DNA from: Gemmatimonadota bacterium
Lineage (GTDB): Bacteria > Gemmatimonadota > Gemmatimonadetes > Gemmatimonadales > Gemmatimonadaceae
DNA: 64,000 nt
Direction of reading: 5' to 3'
NCBI GenBank assembly: GCA_003155795.1
Contig: PMEM01000013.1
Location: 103,974-167,973, forward strand
Both the position numbers and the translations under genes were made by a program. Positions 41,972 to 50,082 of the stretch are shown here, in pieces. The notes below the pieces were generated by a model. The model saw only the letters and a program-made list of their open reading frames with translations. It did no database searches and was not told the origin of the DNA. How positions within the stretch are numbered: the stretch's first letter is position 1; the number at the start of each line of letters is the position of its first letter.

Positions 41972-43348
41972 CTACACTGCGTCCGAAAGCGACGAGAAAG
42001 TGAAGTCGTTGATCTTCAATGCCGGCATGACCAGCCCAGCTTCGATCGGTTCCGGCTTTCCGATATCGGCCAGGCGTGCAAGTGAGAGAAGAGGGCTGTC
42101 ATTCCAGCGGAAATTCTTGATGCTCTTGCTGATCTTGCCGTTCTCGATGAGGAACGTGCCATCTCGTGTCAGTCCTGTCAACAACACGGTTCGTTGATCG
42201 AGAGAGCGGATATAGAAGAAGTGTGTGACTAGCACGCCGCGTGGGGTTTCCGCAATCAGTTGATCAACTGACTTGGACCCGCCGGTCAGTTTGAGCCCCG
42301 CGGGATTGCGTCCGAACCCACCACCGGCACCGCCGGTCGGTTCGACACCCTGCTTCTGCGCCCAGAACCGCGAGTATGCAAGATTTTTGAGAACACCGTT
42401 CTCTATCCATACGACGCGCTTCAACGGTAGCCCGTCTGTGTCGAACGGTTGGCCGAGGAGGTCAGGATCGAATGGATCGGAAAGGAGCGTCACGCGTTCG
42501 TCGACGATCTTTTCTCCGATCTTTGTTCCACCGCCTTTCCTGGAGAAGGCGCTGCGACCTTCATCAGCGGAGCGAGCGTTGAGTGAGCCGACCAATCCGG
42601 GGATGAAATCAGCAACGGCGCGAGGTTCCAGGATAACGGTATAGCGTCCCGGCTCGATTGCTACTGGATTGCGCGATGCGAAAGCTTTTTGAGCAGCGCG
42701 TCTGCCGAGTGCGCTCGGGTCGATCGACGTCCATGATCGTCCACCCGACGATGCGTATCCGGATCCAGTGCCGTCGGGTGTTCTTGCGGTGCAAGAGAGC
42801 GATACGTCAGTGCTGGCGTGATACGCAAAAAGGCCTTTGGAAGTAGCAACACAGTCAGCCGTGCCATTCGCCTCAAGAAAACCGGCTACGAACAGAGAGG
42901 CTGGATCTATTGGCATTGCGCCGCCAGGGCTGCGAGTAGCAGTGATCAATTGCTCAACCGCACGTGCACGTGCGGTTGCACCCAGGTTGGACACATCGCT
43001 ATTGCTTGCGATCACATCCTGGTATTGCTGTGGGCCCAATTCCGGGACGAGTTCCGGGTCCCGCGGTGAGAGCTTGGCGAGTCGAAGCGCCGTATCTACT
43101 GCGCGCTTGAGAGAAGCGTCGTCAATCAGGTTGGTCGTGGTCGATGCTCTGCGCCCGTCCACGGTACTGGTGATCGATATCAGCGTGTTATCAACGTCGC
43201 CGCTGGTTGTTATGTCACCGGCCGCAAAACGTGTATTGCCGCTTGCAGCGCTGGTGATGTTCACTCGCGTCTCGTCAGCGCTACTCATTGCGAGGACTCG
43301 CTTCGAGAGAGCCTGCATGGTTTCGCGATTCATCAGAGTATCCGGCAT
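41972..43348 (-). CDS. TldE/PmbA-type metalloprotease partner
   Basis: 458 residues from ATG 43348, which overlaps the tldD stop by one base. TldE proteins lack the HEXXXH metal motif and act as a non-catalytic partner; none is seen here. Family blocks are AIEPGRYTVILEPRAVADFI, LTGLTRDGTFLIENGKI and IKNFRWNDS. The N-terminus (MPDTLMNRETMQALSKR) has no signal peptide, although its partner has a Tat signal. TldD/E pairs mature peptides such as microcins or CcdA; the substrate here is unknown. Confidence 0.9.
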   Translation of the reverse strand: MPDTLMNRETMQALSKRVLAMSSADETRVNITSAASGNTRFAAGDITTSGDVDNTLISITSTVDGRRASTTTNLIDDASLKRAVDTALRLAKLSPRDPELVPELGPQQYQDVIASNSDVSNLGATARARAVEQLITATRSPGGAMPIDPASLFVAGFLEANGTADCVATSKGLFAYHASTDVSLSCTARTPDGTGSGYASSGGRSWTSIDPSALGRRAAQKAFASRNPVAIEPGRYTVILEPRAVADFIPGLVGSLNARSADEGRSAFSRKGGGTKIGEKIVDERVTLLSDPFDPDLLGQPFDTDGLPLKRVVWIENGVLKNLAYSRFWAQKQGVEPTGGAGGGFGRNPAGLKLTGGSKSVDQLIAETPRGVLVTHFFYIRSLDQRTVLLTGLTRDGTFLIENGKISKSIKNFRWNDSPLLSLARLADIGKPEPIEAGLVMPALKINDFTFSSLSDAV

Positions 43349-44949
43349 CAGACGCTCCTCGCAGTGTTGATGATGTTCACCTGGCGAAATCTTGCTGGAA
43401 CGCAGCCGTGACTGACGGAGCTTGACTGACCCGGTTGTCCCTTTCCATCGGAGAACGTTCCACCGAGCCAGTAGGATCTCTTGCCTCCGATCATGTCCAT
43501 GGAACTCCAGAAATCCGGAGTTCGCGCTTGATACGCGACATCCTTGAGCATTCCGGTGATCTTGCCCTTCTTGACTTCGTAAAAGACCTGGCCAGAAAAC
43601 TGGAAGTTGTAGCGCTGCTGGTCGATTGACCACGAACCGCGATTCTTGATGACGATGCCACGGTCGGTATCAGCGATTATGTCATCAATGGTAGAATCAT
43701 GTTCACCCGGCAGGAGTGACACGTTCGGCATGCGCTGGAACTGCACACTGTCCCATGAATCAGCGAAGGAGCAACCATGTGAGTGGTTGACTCCATTGAG
43801 CGATGCGATCGCTGGTGCCTGATCACGGACTGTCTGATAGTCATGGAAGACACCATCCTTGATGAGCATCCAGGATTCTGCAGCAACGCCTTCATCATCC
43901 CACGCGCACTGGCTGAGGGAATCCTGCTGCACCCTGTCGGCCTGGATATTCATCAATCGCGAGCCGTACTTCAGTTTGCCCATCATCTTCTCTGGTGGCG
44001 CAACGAAGCTGGTTCCGGCGTAGTTTGCTTCGTAGCCACGTGCGCGATCGAGTTCTGTCGGGTGTCCGACGGATTCGTGGATCGTCAACCACAGGTTTGT
44101 CGGATCAAGTATGAGATCGTATCGACCCACATCTACGGACCGTGCGGTGAGTTTTTCCGCGGCGAGTGCCGCCCATTTCGGCGCGTTACCGGGCATGTCG
44201 AGCGCAGTTATGTATTCCCAACCTGAACCCCGTGGTGCGAGCTCCTCGGTGTACGACTGGAAATCGCCGTCCCCGATTGCGGTCACGGTGAATGATGGCC
44301 CAACACGTATGAAAGTCTGTGTGACGAGCGTTCCATCAGTTGTGGCGAGAGTTTTTTCCTCTCTCAGCAACGCAAGACCGGAATTCGCAAAACGTACACC
44401 CGGGACTTTGAGTGCGGCTTCGTTGGCCGCGAGCAACAGCGCAACCTTATCCTCGATGGGGATGTCGATCGGATCCTGCTGAACCGGAGTGCGCCAGGTT
44501 CCTGTGACGGCGGGCGTTGGTGCGAGGACAACGGGAGTGCGCTGTACAGTGTGTGCAGCGCGCGCCACCTGAACGGCCTCCTGAGCAACCCTGACCGCAC
44601 CGGCGCGTGAGACGTCCCGGGTTGCAGCGAATCCCCAGGCACCATTTACCACTGCGCGGACTCCGATGCCAAATGACTCGGAATCGCTTACTCCGGTTAT
44701 CTGGTGTTCTCGTGCCGCCACGAATTGGCGGCGGTACCTGCCGACGCGCGCGTCGGAATAGGAAGCGCCAGCATCCTTTGCGGCCTGGATAGCGGCCAGT
44801 GCGATCTCATTGGCCATTGGATCACCAGAATCACCATGGCTCTTTCGGAGCAAGGATTCTGCACGCGCGGCATGGGTGAAACCTGCCGTACCCGCAATAG
44901 CTACCGCACCGAGCGCGGTGGTCCTGAGGAAGTCGCGTCTGCTGGTCAT
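43348..44949 (-). CDS. TldD-type metalloprotease with Tat signal
   Basis: 533 residues from ATG 44949. The N-terminus is a twin-arginine signal, SRRDFLRTTALGAVAIAG ... AARA. The metal motif HESVGH (HEXXXH) lies before PTELDRARGYEANYAGTSF. C-terminal blocks GKITGMLKDVAYQARTPDFW and QSSSVSHGCVPAR match TldD. The protein would be folded in the cytoplasm and exported by Tat. It is transcribed with tldE. An in-frame upstream start at 45000 would mask the signal and is not used. Confidence 0.93.
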   Translation of the reverse strand: MTSRRDFLRTTALGAVAIAGTAGFTHAARAESLLRKSHGDSGDPMANEIALAAIQAAKDAGASYSDARVGRYRRQFVAAREHQITGVSDSESFGIGVRAVVNGAWGFAATRDVSRAGAVRVAQEAVQVARAAHTVQRTPVVLAPTPAVTGTWRTPVQQDPIDIPIEDKVALLLAANEAALKVPGVRFANSGLALLREEKTLATTDGTLVTQTFIRVGPSFTVTAIGDGDFQSYTEELAPRGSGWEYITALDMPGNAPKWAALAAEKLTARSVDVGRYDLILDPTNLWLTIHESVGHPTELDRARGYEANYAGTSFVAPPEKMMGKLKYGSRLMNIQADRVQQDSLSQCAWDDEGVAAESWMLIKDGVFHDYQTVRDQAPAIASLNGVNHSHGCSFADSWDSVQFQRMPNVSLLPGEHDSTIDDIIADTDRGIVIKNRGSWSIDQQRYNFQFSGQVFYEVKKGKITGMLKDVAYQARTPDFWSSMDMIGGKRSYWLGGTFSDGKGQPGQSSSVSHGCVPARFRQVNIINTARSV

Positions 44950-45017
44950 AGGGCCTCGGTGAGCGATGTTCTGAAGGCGAGATAAAACTCTCGGTTTCAC
45001 ACTGGACGTTCACATGG

Positions 45018-45052
45018 TACGAAAAAAAGGGACGCCTCGTTGGGCGTCCCTG
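45018..45052 (-). terminator. Intrinsic terminator of the 45088-46131 gene
   Basis: Read leftward, AGGGACGCCC and GGCGTCCCT pair around a short loop and are followed by seven Ts. It lies about 40 bases past the stop. Confidence 0.9.
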
Positions 45053-45087
45053 ATTGAGCAGTACTTCGATCAGCGGTTCGAGACGAC

Positions 45088-46131
45088 CTATTGAAATGTA
45101 ATGAACAGTGGTGATGGTTTCAGTTTCACAACCTCTTCGCGCGTGAGCATCGGCCTGTCATTCTTGTAGAAGAGCTTGAATCCGTCGAACTGTACAGGCT
45201 GCATTCGTTCGTATGCGTTGTACGAGTCGCGCTTCAGCTGCGGGTTACCGAATCCATCCATGTTCATTACGAACTGGACTTCTGGTACCGGGCGGATCTC
45301 GCGGTAATGAGTGACCATCGCCTGCCTGTATCTGTGGACTACGAGGATCTTTGGCGGTAGATGATTCTCGGCAACCAGATCCGCGAGAGTTTTGATCGCG
45401 TAGTTGATTTCCTCTGCATCCATGACGCCGACTTTCTTGCCGGGGACGTACCCCTCTGACGCGTGATGCATCGAGAATTCAGGATCCAGTGCAAGATGCA
45501 CGTAGGGCCGCTTGAGATACGGTATGAGCGGTTTAAGCTCCGCTTGCACGGTGCTCTTTCCAATCTGCACGTCGAGGAAAATCAAGTATCCCTTGCTCTC
45601 TGCCAGGTTGCACCAGTAGGTGATCAGGGAGTCCGTCATCCGCAGCCGGTAGAGCCCGTTTTTCCCCGGTGAGCCTTGTGCGACAGAAACGATGAGATGA
45701 AATCCCGGCTTCACGGGGGTCGAAGGATCGGCGAGTTGGAACTTGCGTACCTCATCCTGCAGCTTCGCAATCATCGTTGCCTGCGGATATTCACCGAGCA
45801 CGCCCATTTTCTTGGAAAGCGGGTTCCCATAGAATACAACGATCCGATTCTTTGGAAGCAGGGAATTCGGAAGCGGAGTAACGGTGAACGCGGGTGATGG
45901 CGGCGTCTTCTGGGAAGGCGTTGTATCGCTGACCGGACGTGCACGCGAGGAAACGGATTTCTTGCGCGCGACCTTTCGGTGCGGAACCGAATCGGAAGTG
46001 GTGGTCTGAAACGGGTCGAGCGCAGTTGTCGAGGCTATTGGTGTTGTGGGGGCGGATCCGAGAGACACGACGGCAAACAAAGCTGTCAGGATCACTCGAC
46101 TGGTGCTCCAGCCGCCTTCCACCCGCGCCAT
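45088..46131 (-). CDS. Exported protein of unknown function
   Basis: 347 residues. A signal-like start (STSRVILTALFAVVSLGSA) is followed by a long Thr/Ser/Lys/Pro linker and a globular domain with RIVVFYGNPLSKKMGVLGEYP, GFHLIVSVAQGSPGKNGLYR, PYVHLALDPEFSMHHASEGYVPG, KILVVHRYRQAMVTHYRE and FVMNMDGFGNPQLKRD. The strand-rich layout with acidic residues at strand ends suggests a TIM-barrel-like fold, perhaps a glycoside-hydrolase relative; I cannot assign a family. Its start overlaps the rhodanese end by 40 bases. A strong terminator follows. Confidence 0.65.
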   Translation of the reverse strand: MARVEGGWSTSRVILTALFAVVSLGSAPTTPIASTTALDPFQTTTSDSVPHRKVARKKSVSSRARPVSDTTPSQKTPPSPAFTVTPLPNSLLPKNRIVVFYGNPLSKKMGVLGEYPQATMIAKLQDEVRKFQLADPSTPVKPGFHLIVSVAQGSPGKNGLYRLRMTDSLITYWCNLAESKGYLIFLDVQIGKSTVQAELKPLIPYLKRPYVHLALDPEFSMHHASEGYVPGKKVGVMDAEEINYAIKTLADLVAENHLPPKILVVHRYRQAMVTHYREIRPVPEVQFVMNMDGFGNPQLKRDSYNAYERMQPVQFDGFKLFYKNDRPMLTREEVVKLKPSPLFITFQ

Positions 46132-46457
46132 CCGCCGGCCATTGATGCGACGTTCGTGTAGCCCATCTTCTGGATTGCATCAGCTGCGAGTACGGATCGG
46201 AACCCCCCACCGCAGTACAGGATGATTTCCGCGTTCTTATCGGGAATTCTGGTCTCGATGTCCCGCTCAATCACGCCCTTCCCGAGGTGTGACGCCCCGG
46301 TTATGTGACCGGCTGACCACTCGTTGTCCTCGCGAACGTCAACTAGTTGCAGAGAAGGATTTTCGAGGAGTCTGGCACGAGTCTGCTCCACTGTCACGTC
46401 CCGGACTTTAGGGTGCACCGAATCGATCAAGCCTAGAAAGGCTGCTGAATGGTCCAT
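46092..46457 (-). CDS. Rhodanese-like protein
   Basis: 121 residues, one rhodanese domain. LVDVREDNEWSAGHITGASHL is the first half and the active-site loop is IILYCGGGFRSVLAA with the catalytic Cys present, so sulfur transfer is possible. No signal peptide; it should be cytoplasmic. No thiosulfate or molybdopterin gene is nearby, so the acceptor is unknown. Confidence 0.9.
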   Translation of the reverse strand: MDHSAAFLGLIDSVHPKVRDVTVEQTRARLLENPSLQLVDVREDNEWSAGHITGASHLGKGVIERDIETRIPDKNAEIILYCGGGFRSVLAADAIQKMGYTNVASMAGGWRGWKAAGAPVE

Positions 46458-46524
46458 ATCTGAATATTATGTGGGTTGAGAAGATCAACGTGAAGGATAA
46501 GCACTTCGCAAACGCAATTGCTGG

Positions 46525-47637
46525 TCATTCGTCGAGCTGGAATCCCGGGTCTTCGACTGCGGGAAGCCTGAGAGTAAACACGCTGCCGCCCCCTTTTCTG
46601 GGCGCGTATTCGATCGTTCCTCCCTGTGCCTTGGCGAGTGATCGGGCAATTGCCAGACCGAGTCCGGTACCGGGGGCGGTCCCGGACGTTGCAGCGTGAC
46701 GGTAGAACGGCTCGAAGATGCGCTCGACGTCGTCTTTTGGAACTCCAGGTCCCCGGTCAGCGACATCGAGCTGCAGCCAGTCGCCAACTCGTGAGGCTGA
46801 CAATTCGACTGTCTCGGAATCCGGCGAATACAGTAGCGCATTGTCAATGAGATTGGTCAGGATTCTGATGGTCTCAACGAAGTCGAACATCCCCACCAGC
46901 GCGGGAGCGGAGTAGTCGATTGTAACATGAACACGGTCCGCGGCATTCGCACCCATCATTTCCGTCACGACCGCACCGGCAAGGTCCTCGACTGTGTTTA
47001 CCTCGAGTGACATGGGATACGCGCCGGCGTTTACGCGGGACATATCCAGAAGATGTGCAACCATCTTACTGAGTCGTTCGGTCTGCGCAACGATGATGAC
47101 AGAATTCGCGTCTCCGGAATCGGCCGCATCCTGCGCGAGCGCCTTGATGCTTGTCAGCGGTGTGCGAAGGTCGTGTGATACCGAAGCCAGAAGAATATCC
47201 TTGAAGCGTGCAGCTTCGCGCAGTGCGGCAGCATGACTGGCCTCAGCGGAGAGTCGCTGGATTTCCTCGGCGCGCGCGCGCGCCTCTGCGGCCTCTTCCT
47301 GTGCTCGAACGAGCAGATATGTTGTTGTTGCGGCGGTCGCCATGAATGCGGAAAGGACTATTGCATCGACTGGTTTTGATAGCGAGAACTCGTCGAATGG
47401 AGCCTGGAAATAGTAGGAGACGAGTATCGTCGATGCAGCTGCGAGGGTGAATCCAAGTGGACGCCCGCCACTCACGCTGCCGCCTAGTACGATCAACAGA
47501 TACACGAGAACTACATGAGCCTGGCTCTCCTGACGATCTCTCGCCAGATACATGATAACGGTTGCGAGTATGAGCAAACCGTACCACAACGCGACTGACT
47601 TCGCTGCACTTGAACGAAGCTGCGCCATACGTTCCAC
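46525..47637 (-). CDS. KdpD-like sensor histidine kinase with DUF4118 domain
   Basis: 370 residues. The N-terminal third is a four-helix DUF4118 membrane domain (VALWYGLLILATVIMYLA, VVLVYLLIVLGGSVSG and so on), like that of KdpD. A coiled coil and a HisKA domain follow, with DILLASVSHDLRTPLTSIKALAQD, then an ATPase domain with LIDNALLYSPDS, DRGPGVP and GTGLGLAIARSLAKAQGG. The N-terminal KdpD sensor and universal-stress domains are absent. The response-regulator gene is eight bases upstream. No kdpFABC genes are in the window. Confidence 0.93.
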   Translation of the reverse strand: MERMAQLRSSAAKSVALWYGLLILATVIMYLARDRQESQAHVVLVYLLIVLGGSVSGGRPLGFTLAAASTILVSYYFQAPFDEFSLSKPVDAIVLSAFMATAATTTYLLVRAQEEAAEARARAEEIQRLSAEASHAAALREAARFKDILLASVSHDLRTPLTSIKALAQDAADSGDANSVIIVAQTERLSKMVAHLLDMSRVNAGAYPMSLEVNTVEDLAGAVVTEMMGANAADRVHVTIDYSAPALVGMFDFVETIRILTNLIDNALLYSPDSETVELSASRVGDWLQLDVADRGPGVPKDDVERIFEPFYRHAATSGTAPGTGLGLAIARSLAKAQGGTIEYAPRKGGGSVFTLRLPAVEDPGFQLDE

Positions 47638-47645
47638 GAGACGCG

Positions 47646-48371
47646 TTACGCCGATTCTTGTGCCATCGGTATGCCGAATCGGTAGCCGGCTCCCGGTTCT
47701 GTTATGATAACGTGCGGATGTGTGGGGTCGCGCTCAATCTTGCGGCGAAGGTTGGTGATGTGAACTCGCAGGTATTGTCGCGCGTCACCGAATTCTCGTG
47801 CCCACACTGCGTCAAAGAGTTGCTGGTGAGTGTAGACACGACCAGGATCCCCGGTGAGCGCTCGCAGGATGGCCCATTCGATGGGAGTGAGTCGTATCGG
47901 TCTGCTGTCGCGAGTCGCAATTCGAGAGGTGAAGTCGATCGAAACTCCGTCCGTTTCGACTACTCCGGAAGTTCCAGGGCGAGCTGTTCTGGCTCGGCGG
48001 ATTTGCGCGGCGACCCGCGCGGCAAACTCGGATGTACTGAACGGTTTGGTCACGTAATCGTCGGCGCCTGCGTTCAGGAGCGCGACCTTGTCAGATTCTA
48101 TGTGCCTGGCTGTAAGAACAACGATCGGAGCGAGCGAGTATGCCCGGATTGAGCGACAGAGATCCAGGCCCGATTGATCGGGAAGCCCGAGGTCCAGAAC
48201 GATCAGATCGGGCGTCTGTGCTCGCACTGCGGCAAGTCCGGTATGGCCGTCAACCGCATCGATAACTCGAGCAACGGTCGAGCGAAGTGCGGAGCGAACG
48301 ACGTGACGAATTTCCGGTTCGTCGTCAATTATCAAAACTGTAGCGTCAGTCCTAGTTGAATGCATGACCAT
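47646..48371 (-). CDS. KdpE/OmpR-type response regulator
   Basis: 241 residues from the ATG at 48371 (MVMHSTRTDATVLIIDDE), or 239 from 48365. The receiver has the acidic pair IIDDEPE, the phosphoacceptor VLDLGLPD and the Lys TKPF. The C-terminal winged helix carries RPIRLTPIEWAILRAL, DAVWAREFGDARQYLRVHI and VITEPGAGYRFG. It pairs with the adjacent kinase. Potassium control is a guess from similarity; the Kir channel at 29426 is 18 kb away and other targets are unknown. Confidence 0.94.
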   Translation of the reverse strand: MVMHSTRTDATVLIIDDEPEIRHVVRSALRSTVARVIDAVDGHTGLAAVRAQTPDLIVLDLGLPDQSGLDLCRSIRAYSLAPIVVLTARHIESDKVALLNAGADDYVTKPFSTSEFAARVAAQIRRARTARPGTSGVVETDGVSIDFTSRIATRDSRPIRLTPIEWAILRALTGDPGRVYTHQQLFDAVWAREFGDARQYLRVHITNLRRKIERDPTHPHVIITEPGAGYRFGIPMAQESA

Positions 48372-48402
48372 ATTGCTGCACACCCCAGCCGAACTGGCTA
48401 GT

Positions 48403-49251
48403 TCAGGTTGCGCCGATAACTTCCGTTCCACTCCAGGTGGCGCCCGGAGTTAATACCACCGGATCGGATATCCGTGCCGCTTCAACACACAACATTTCCA
48501 GGTAGTCGTCAGGCTCCATGTCAGCCAGAGAGGCAGAAAGTTCTCGCCATGGGTTCCATACGACCCAGTCACCGAAGCCATCAGCACCAACGACCGTAGA
48601 GCTCGAACCCAGTGCAGAAGATACGGCAACCTGGCGAGGACCGGATACATAGATCCGATCAGTCTCGCCGCGGATGCGGAGCTCGGCACCTTCTTCGACG
48701 CAACGCGTGCCGTCCAACACCTTGTCTATGTATACCAGGCCGGACAACCCTTCGACCGCCGCCTGTTGGACGTCGGTTACCGCGAGATAGTTATGGAGCG
48801 CCGCGGTGAAGGAGAACTTCGAGTCGCCCGAGTTTCTAATTACGAGCGAGACGGTAAGCATCTCCGCGAGCTCAACGGAGAGCTCGGCGCGGAAGCGATG
48901 CGGCCAGAGCGCGCGAGTCTCGTCATCGTCAGTGATGTGGAATGTGGCGCTGTCACCGAGGTTCGCGACCAGGGACCAGCGGCGAGTGCGCAGGAATCCG
49001 TGTTTGGGAAGCGGGCCGGTGGCAAACTGGGGAAAGATTACCGGGATGCCGCCCCGAATGGCTTCGCCCGGGCCATACCGGGCCCGTGGGCTGAGGTAAA
49101 GCCGCTCCTGTCCAGAGGGATCTACCCAGCTCACAACATGGGCGCCGTGACGGGTGATTCTGGCGGTTGCACCAGAGCTGTGTACAAGTGTAACGGCGTC
49201 TTCGCCGCTGCCGGAGACGCTGGAGGTGCTCGGTCTGCCATTCTCGCGCAT
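48403..49251 (-). CDS. Hexose-6-phosphate mutarotase/aldose-1-epimerase-type protein
   Basis: 282 residues of the galactose-mutarotase fold. The blocks GEAIRGGIPVIFPQFATGPLPKHGFLRTRRW, AALHNYLAVTDVQQAAVEGL and VVWNPWRELSASLADMEPDDYLEMLCVEAA match the YeaD/D-hexose-6-phosphate-mutarotase branch; the catalytic His and Glu are in HGFLRTRRW and the last block. It sits between msrA and the response regulator with gaps of 38 and 31 bases. Confidence 0.9.
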   Translation of the reverse strand: MRENGRPSTSSVSGSGEDAVTLVHSSGATARITRHGAHVVSWVDPSGQERLYLSPRARYGPGEAIRGGIPVIFPQFATGPLPKHGFLRTRRWSLVANLGDSATFHITDDDETRALWPHRFRAELSVELAEMLTVSLVIRNSGDSKFSFTAALHNYLAVTDVQQAAVEGLSGLVYIDKVLDGTRCVEEGAELRIRGETDRIYVSGPRQVAVSSALGSSSTVVGADGFGDWVVWNPWRELSASLADMEPDDYLEMLCVEAARISDPVVLTPGATWSGTEVIGAT

Positions 49252-49289
49252 CAGCGGTTAACCACCGATGTCGCTAGCGAGCTGTTGGC

Positions 49290-49763
49290 CTAGATGTGGC
49301 AGCTGGCGAGGCCACGCTTCTCGAGATACTGCTGGTGGTAATCCTCTGCGACCCAGAACGTGGAAGCGGGGACTATTTCCGTCACGATTGGGCGCTTGAA
49401 TCTGCCACTCGCAGCAACGAGCTCCTTTGAGCGTTCGGCGAGCTCCTTCTGCTCCTGGTCGTGGTAGAAGATTGCTGATCGATACTGAGTGCCGATATCT
49501 GGTCCCTGGCGATTGAGCGTTGTGGGGTCGTGGTTGTTCCAGAACACGTCCAGCATTGCGTTGTAGCTCGTAACTGCCGGGTCGAAATCGATCTGAACCA
49601 CCTCGGCGTGGCCGGTGGTGTGGCTGCACACGTCTTCGTACGTGGGCTCGGGCTTCGATCCCCCTTCGTATCCGACGGTGGTTGCCGTCACACCCGGAAC
49701 GTTTTGAAAGGCCACTTCTGATCCCCAGAAGCATCCAGCGCCAAATGTTGCTTTGGCAGTCAT
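49290..49763 (-). CDS. msrA: Peptide-methionine (S)-S-oxide reductase
   Basis: 157 residues. MsrA reduces methionine-S-sulfoxide in proteins. The catalytic Cys is in FGAGCFWGSE; the family blocks GYEGGSKPEPTYEDVCSHTTGHAEVVQI and FWNNHDPTTLNRQGPDIGTQYRSAIFY are complete. No msrB domain is fused. The palindrome at 49775-49790 lies just before the start. Confidence 0.97.
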   Translation of the reverse strand: MTAKATFGAGCFWGSEVAFQNVPGVTATTVGYEGGSKPEPTYEDVCSHTTGHAEVVQIDFDPAVTSYNAMLDVFWNNHDPTTLNRQGPDIGTQYRSAIFYHDQEQKELAERSKELVAASGRFKRPIVTEIVPASTFWVAEDYHQQYLEKRGLASCHI

Positions 49764-49774
49764 TGTTCACCTCT

Positions 49775-49790
49775 CCGAACGATCGTTCGG
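49775..49790. promoter_or_regulatory. Perfect 16-bp palindrome before msrA
   Basis: CCGAACGATCGTTCGG, all positions symmetric, 11 bases before the msrA ATG and just past the small upstream gene. The GAACGATCGTTC core resembles TetR-family operators. No TetR gene is in the window. Confidence 0.5.
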
Positions 49791-49794
49791 GTAG

Positions 49795-49944
49795 TTAATG
49801 TCGCTTGAAATACTGCACGTCGCGTTCATGCTTTTCAGCCGCAGTGCGCGTTTTAAAGGTACCAAGATTACGTCGTTTTCCCGTCTTCGGATTGGTCTTT
49901 TTGGAGTATAGCCGGTATTCGCCGGATTTGAGTTTGCGGATCAT
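49795..49944 (-). CDS. 49-residue basic protein, conserved-looking
   Basis: A complete short gene from ATG 49944 to a TAA. The product starts MIRKLKSGEYRLYSKKTN and ends EKHERDVQYFKRH; about a third of the residues are Lys or Arg. LKSGEYRLYS, PKTGKRRNLGTFKTR and AEKHERDVQYFK have the look of a small RNA- or DNA-binding protein found in several phyla, but I cannot name it. It is not ribosomal protein L33. It precedes msrA on the same strand. Confidence 0.65.
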   Translation of the reverse strand: MIRKLKSGEYRLYSKKTNPKTGKRRNLGTFKTRTAAEKHERDVQYFKRH

Positions 49945-50082
49945 TGCCGGTCCGTGCTGGGGTGATGTGTTGACGTAGAATCGGCGGCCCTTTCCGATCC
50001 GAGGTTAAGTGCAAATGCAGGGCCCCTTAATCACCGACAGTGCCGATGGACGATTGGTACGCTACACGAGGCGGCCAGGCAG

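Noticed and set aside
46474..46490. TTGA-gaaga-TCAA as an FNR/CRP site before the rhodanese gene
   Set aside because: Short arms and non-standard spacing; easily chance.
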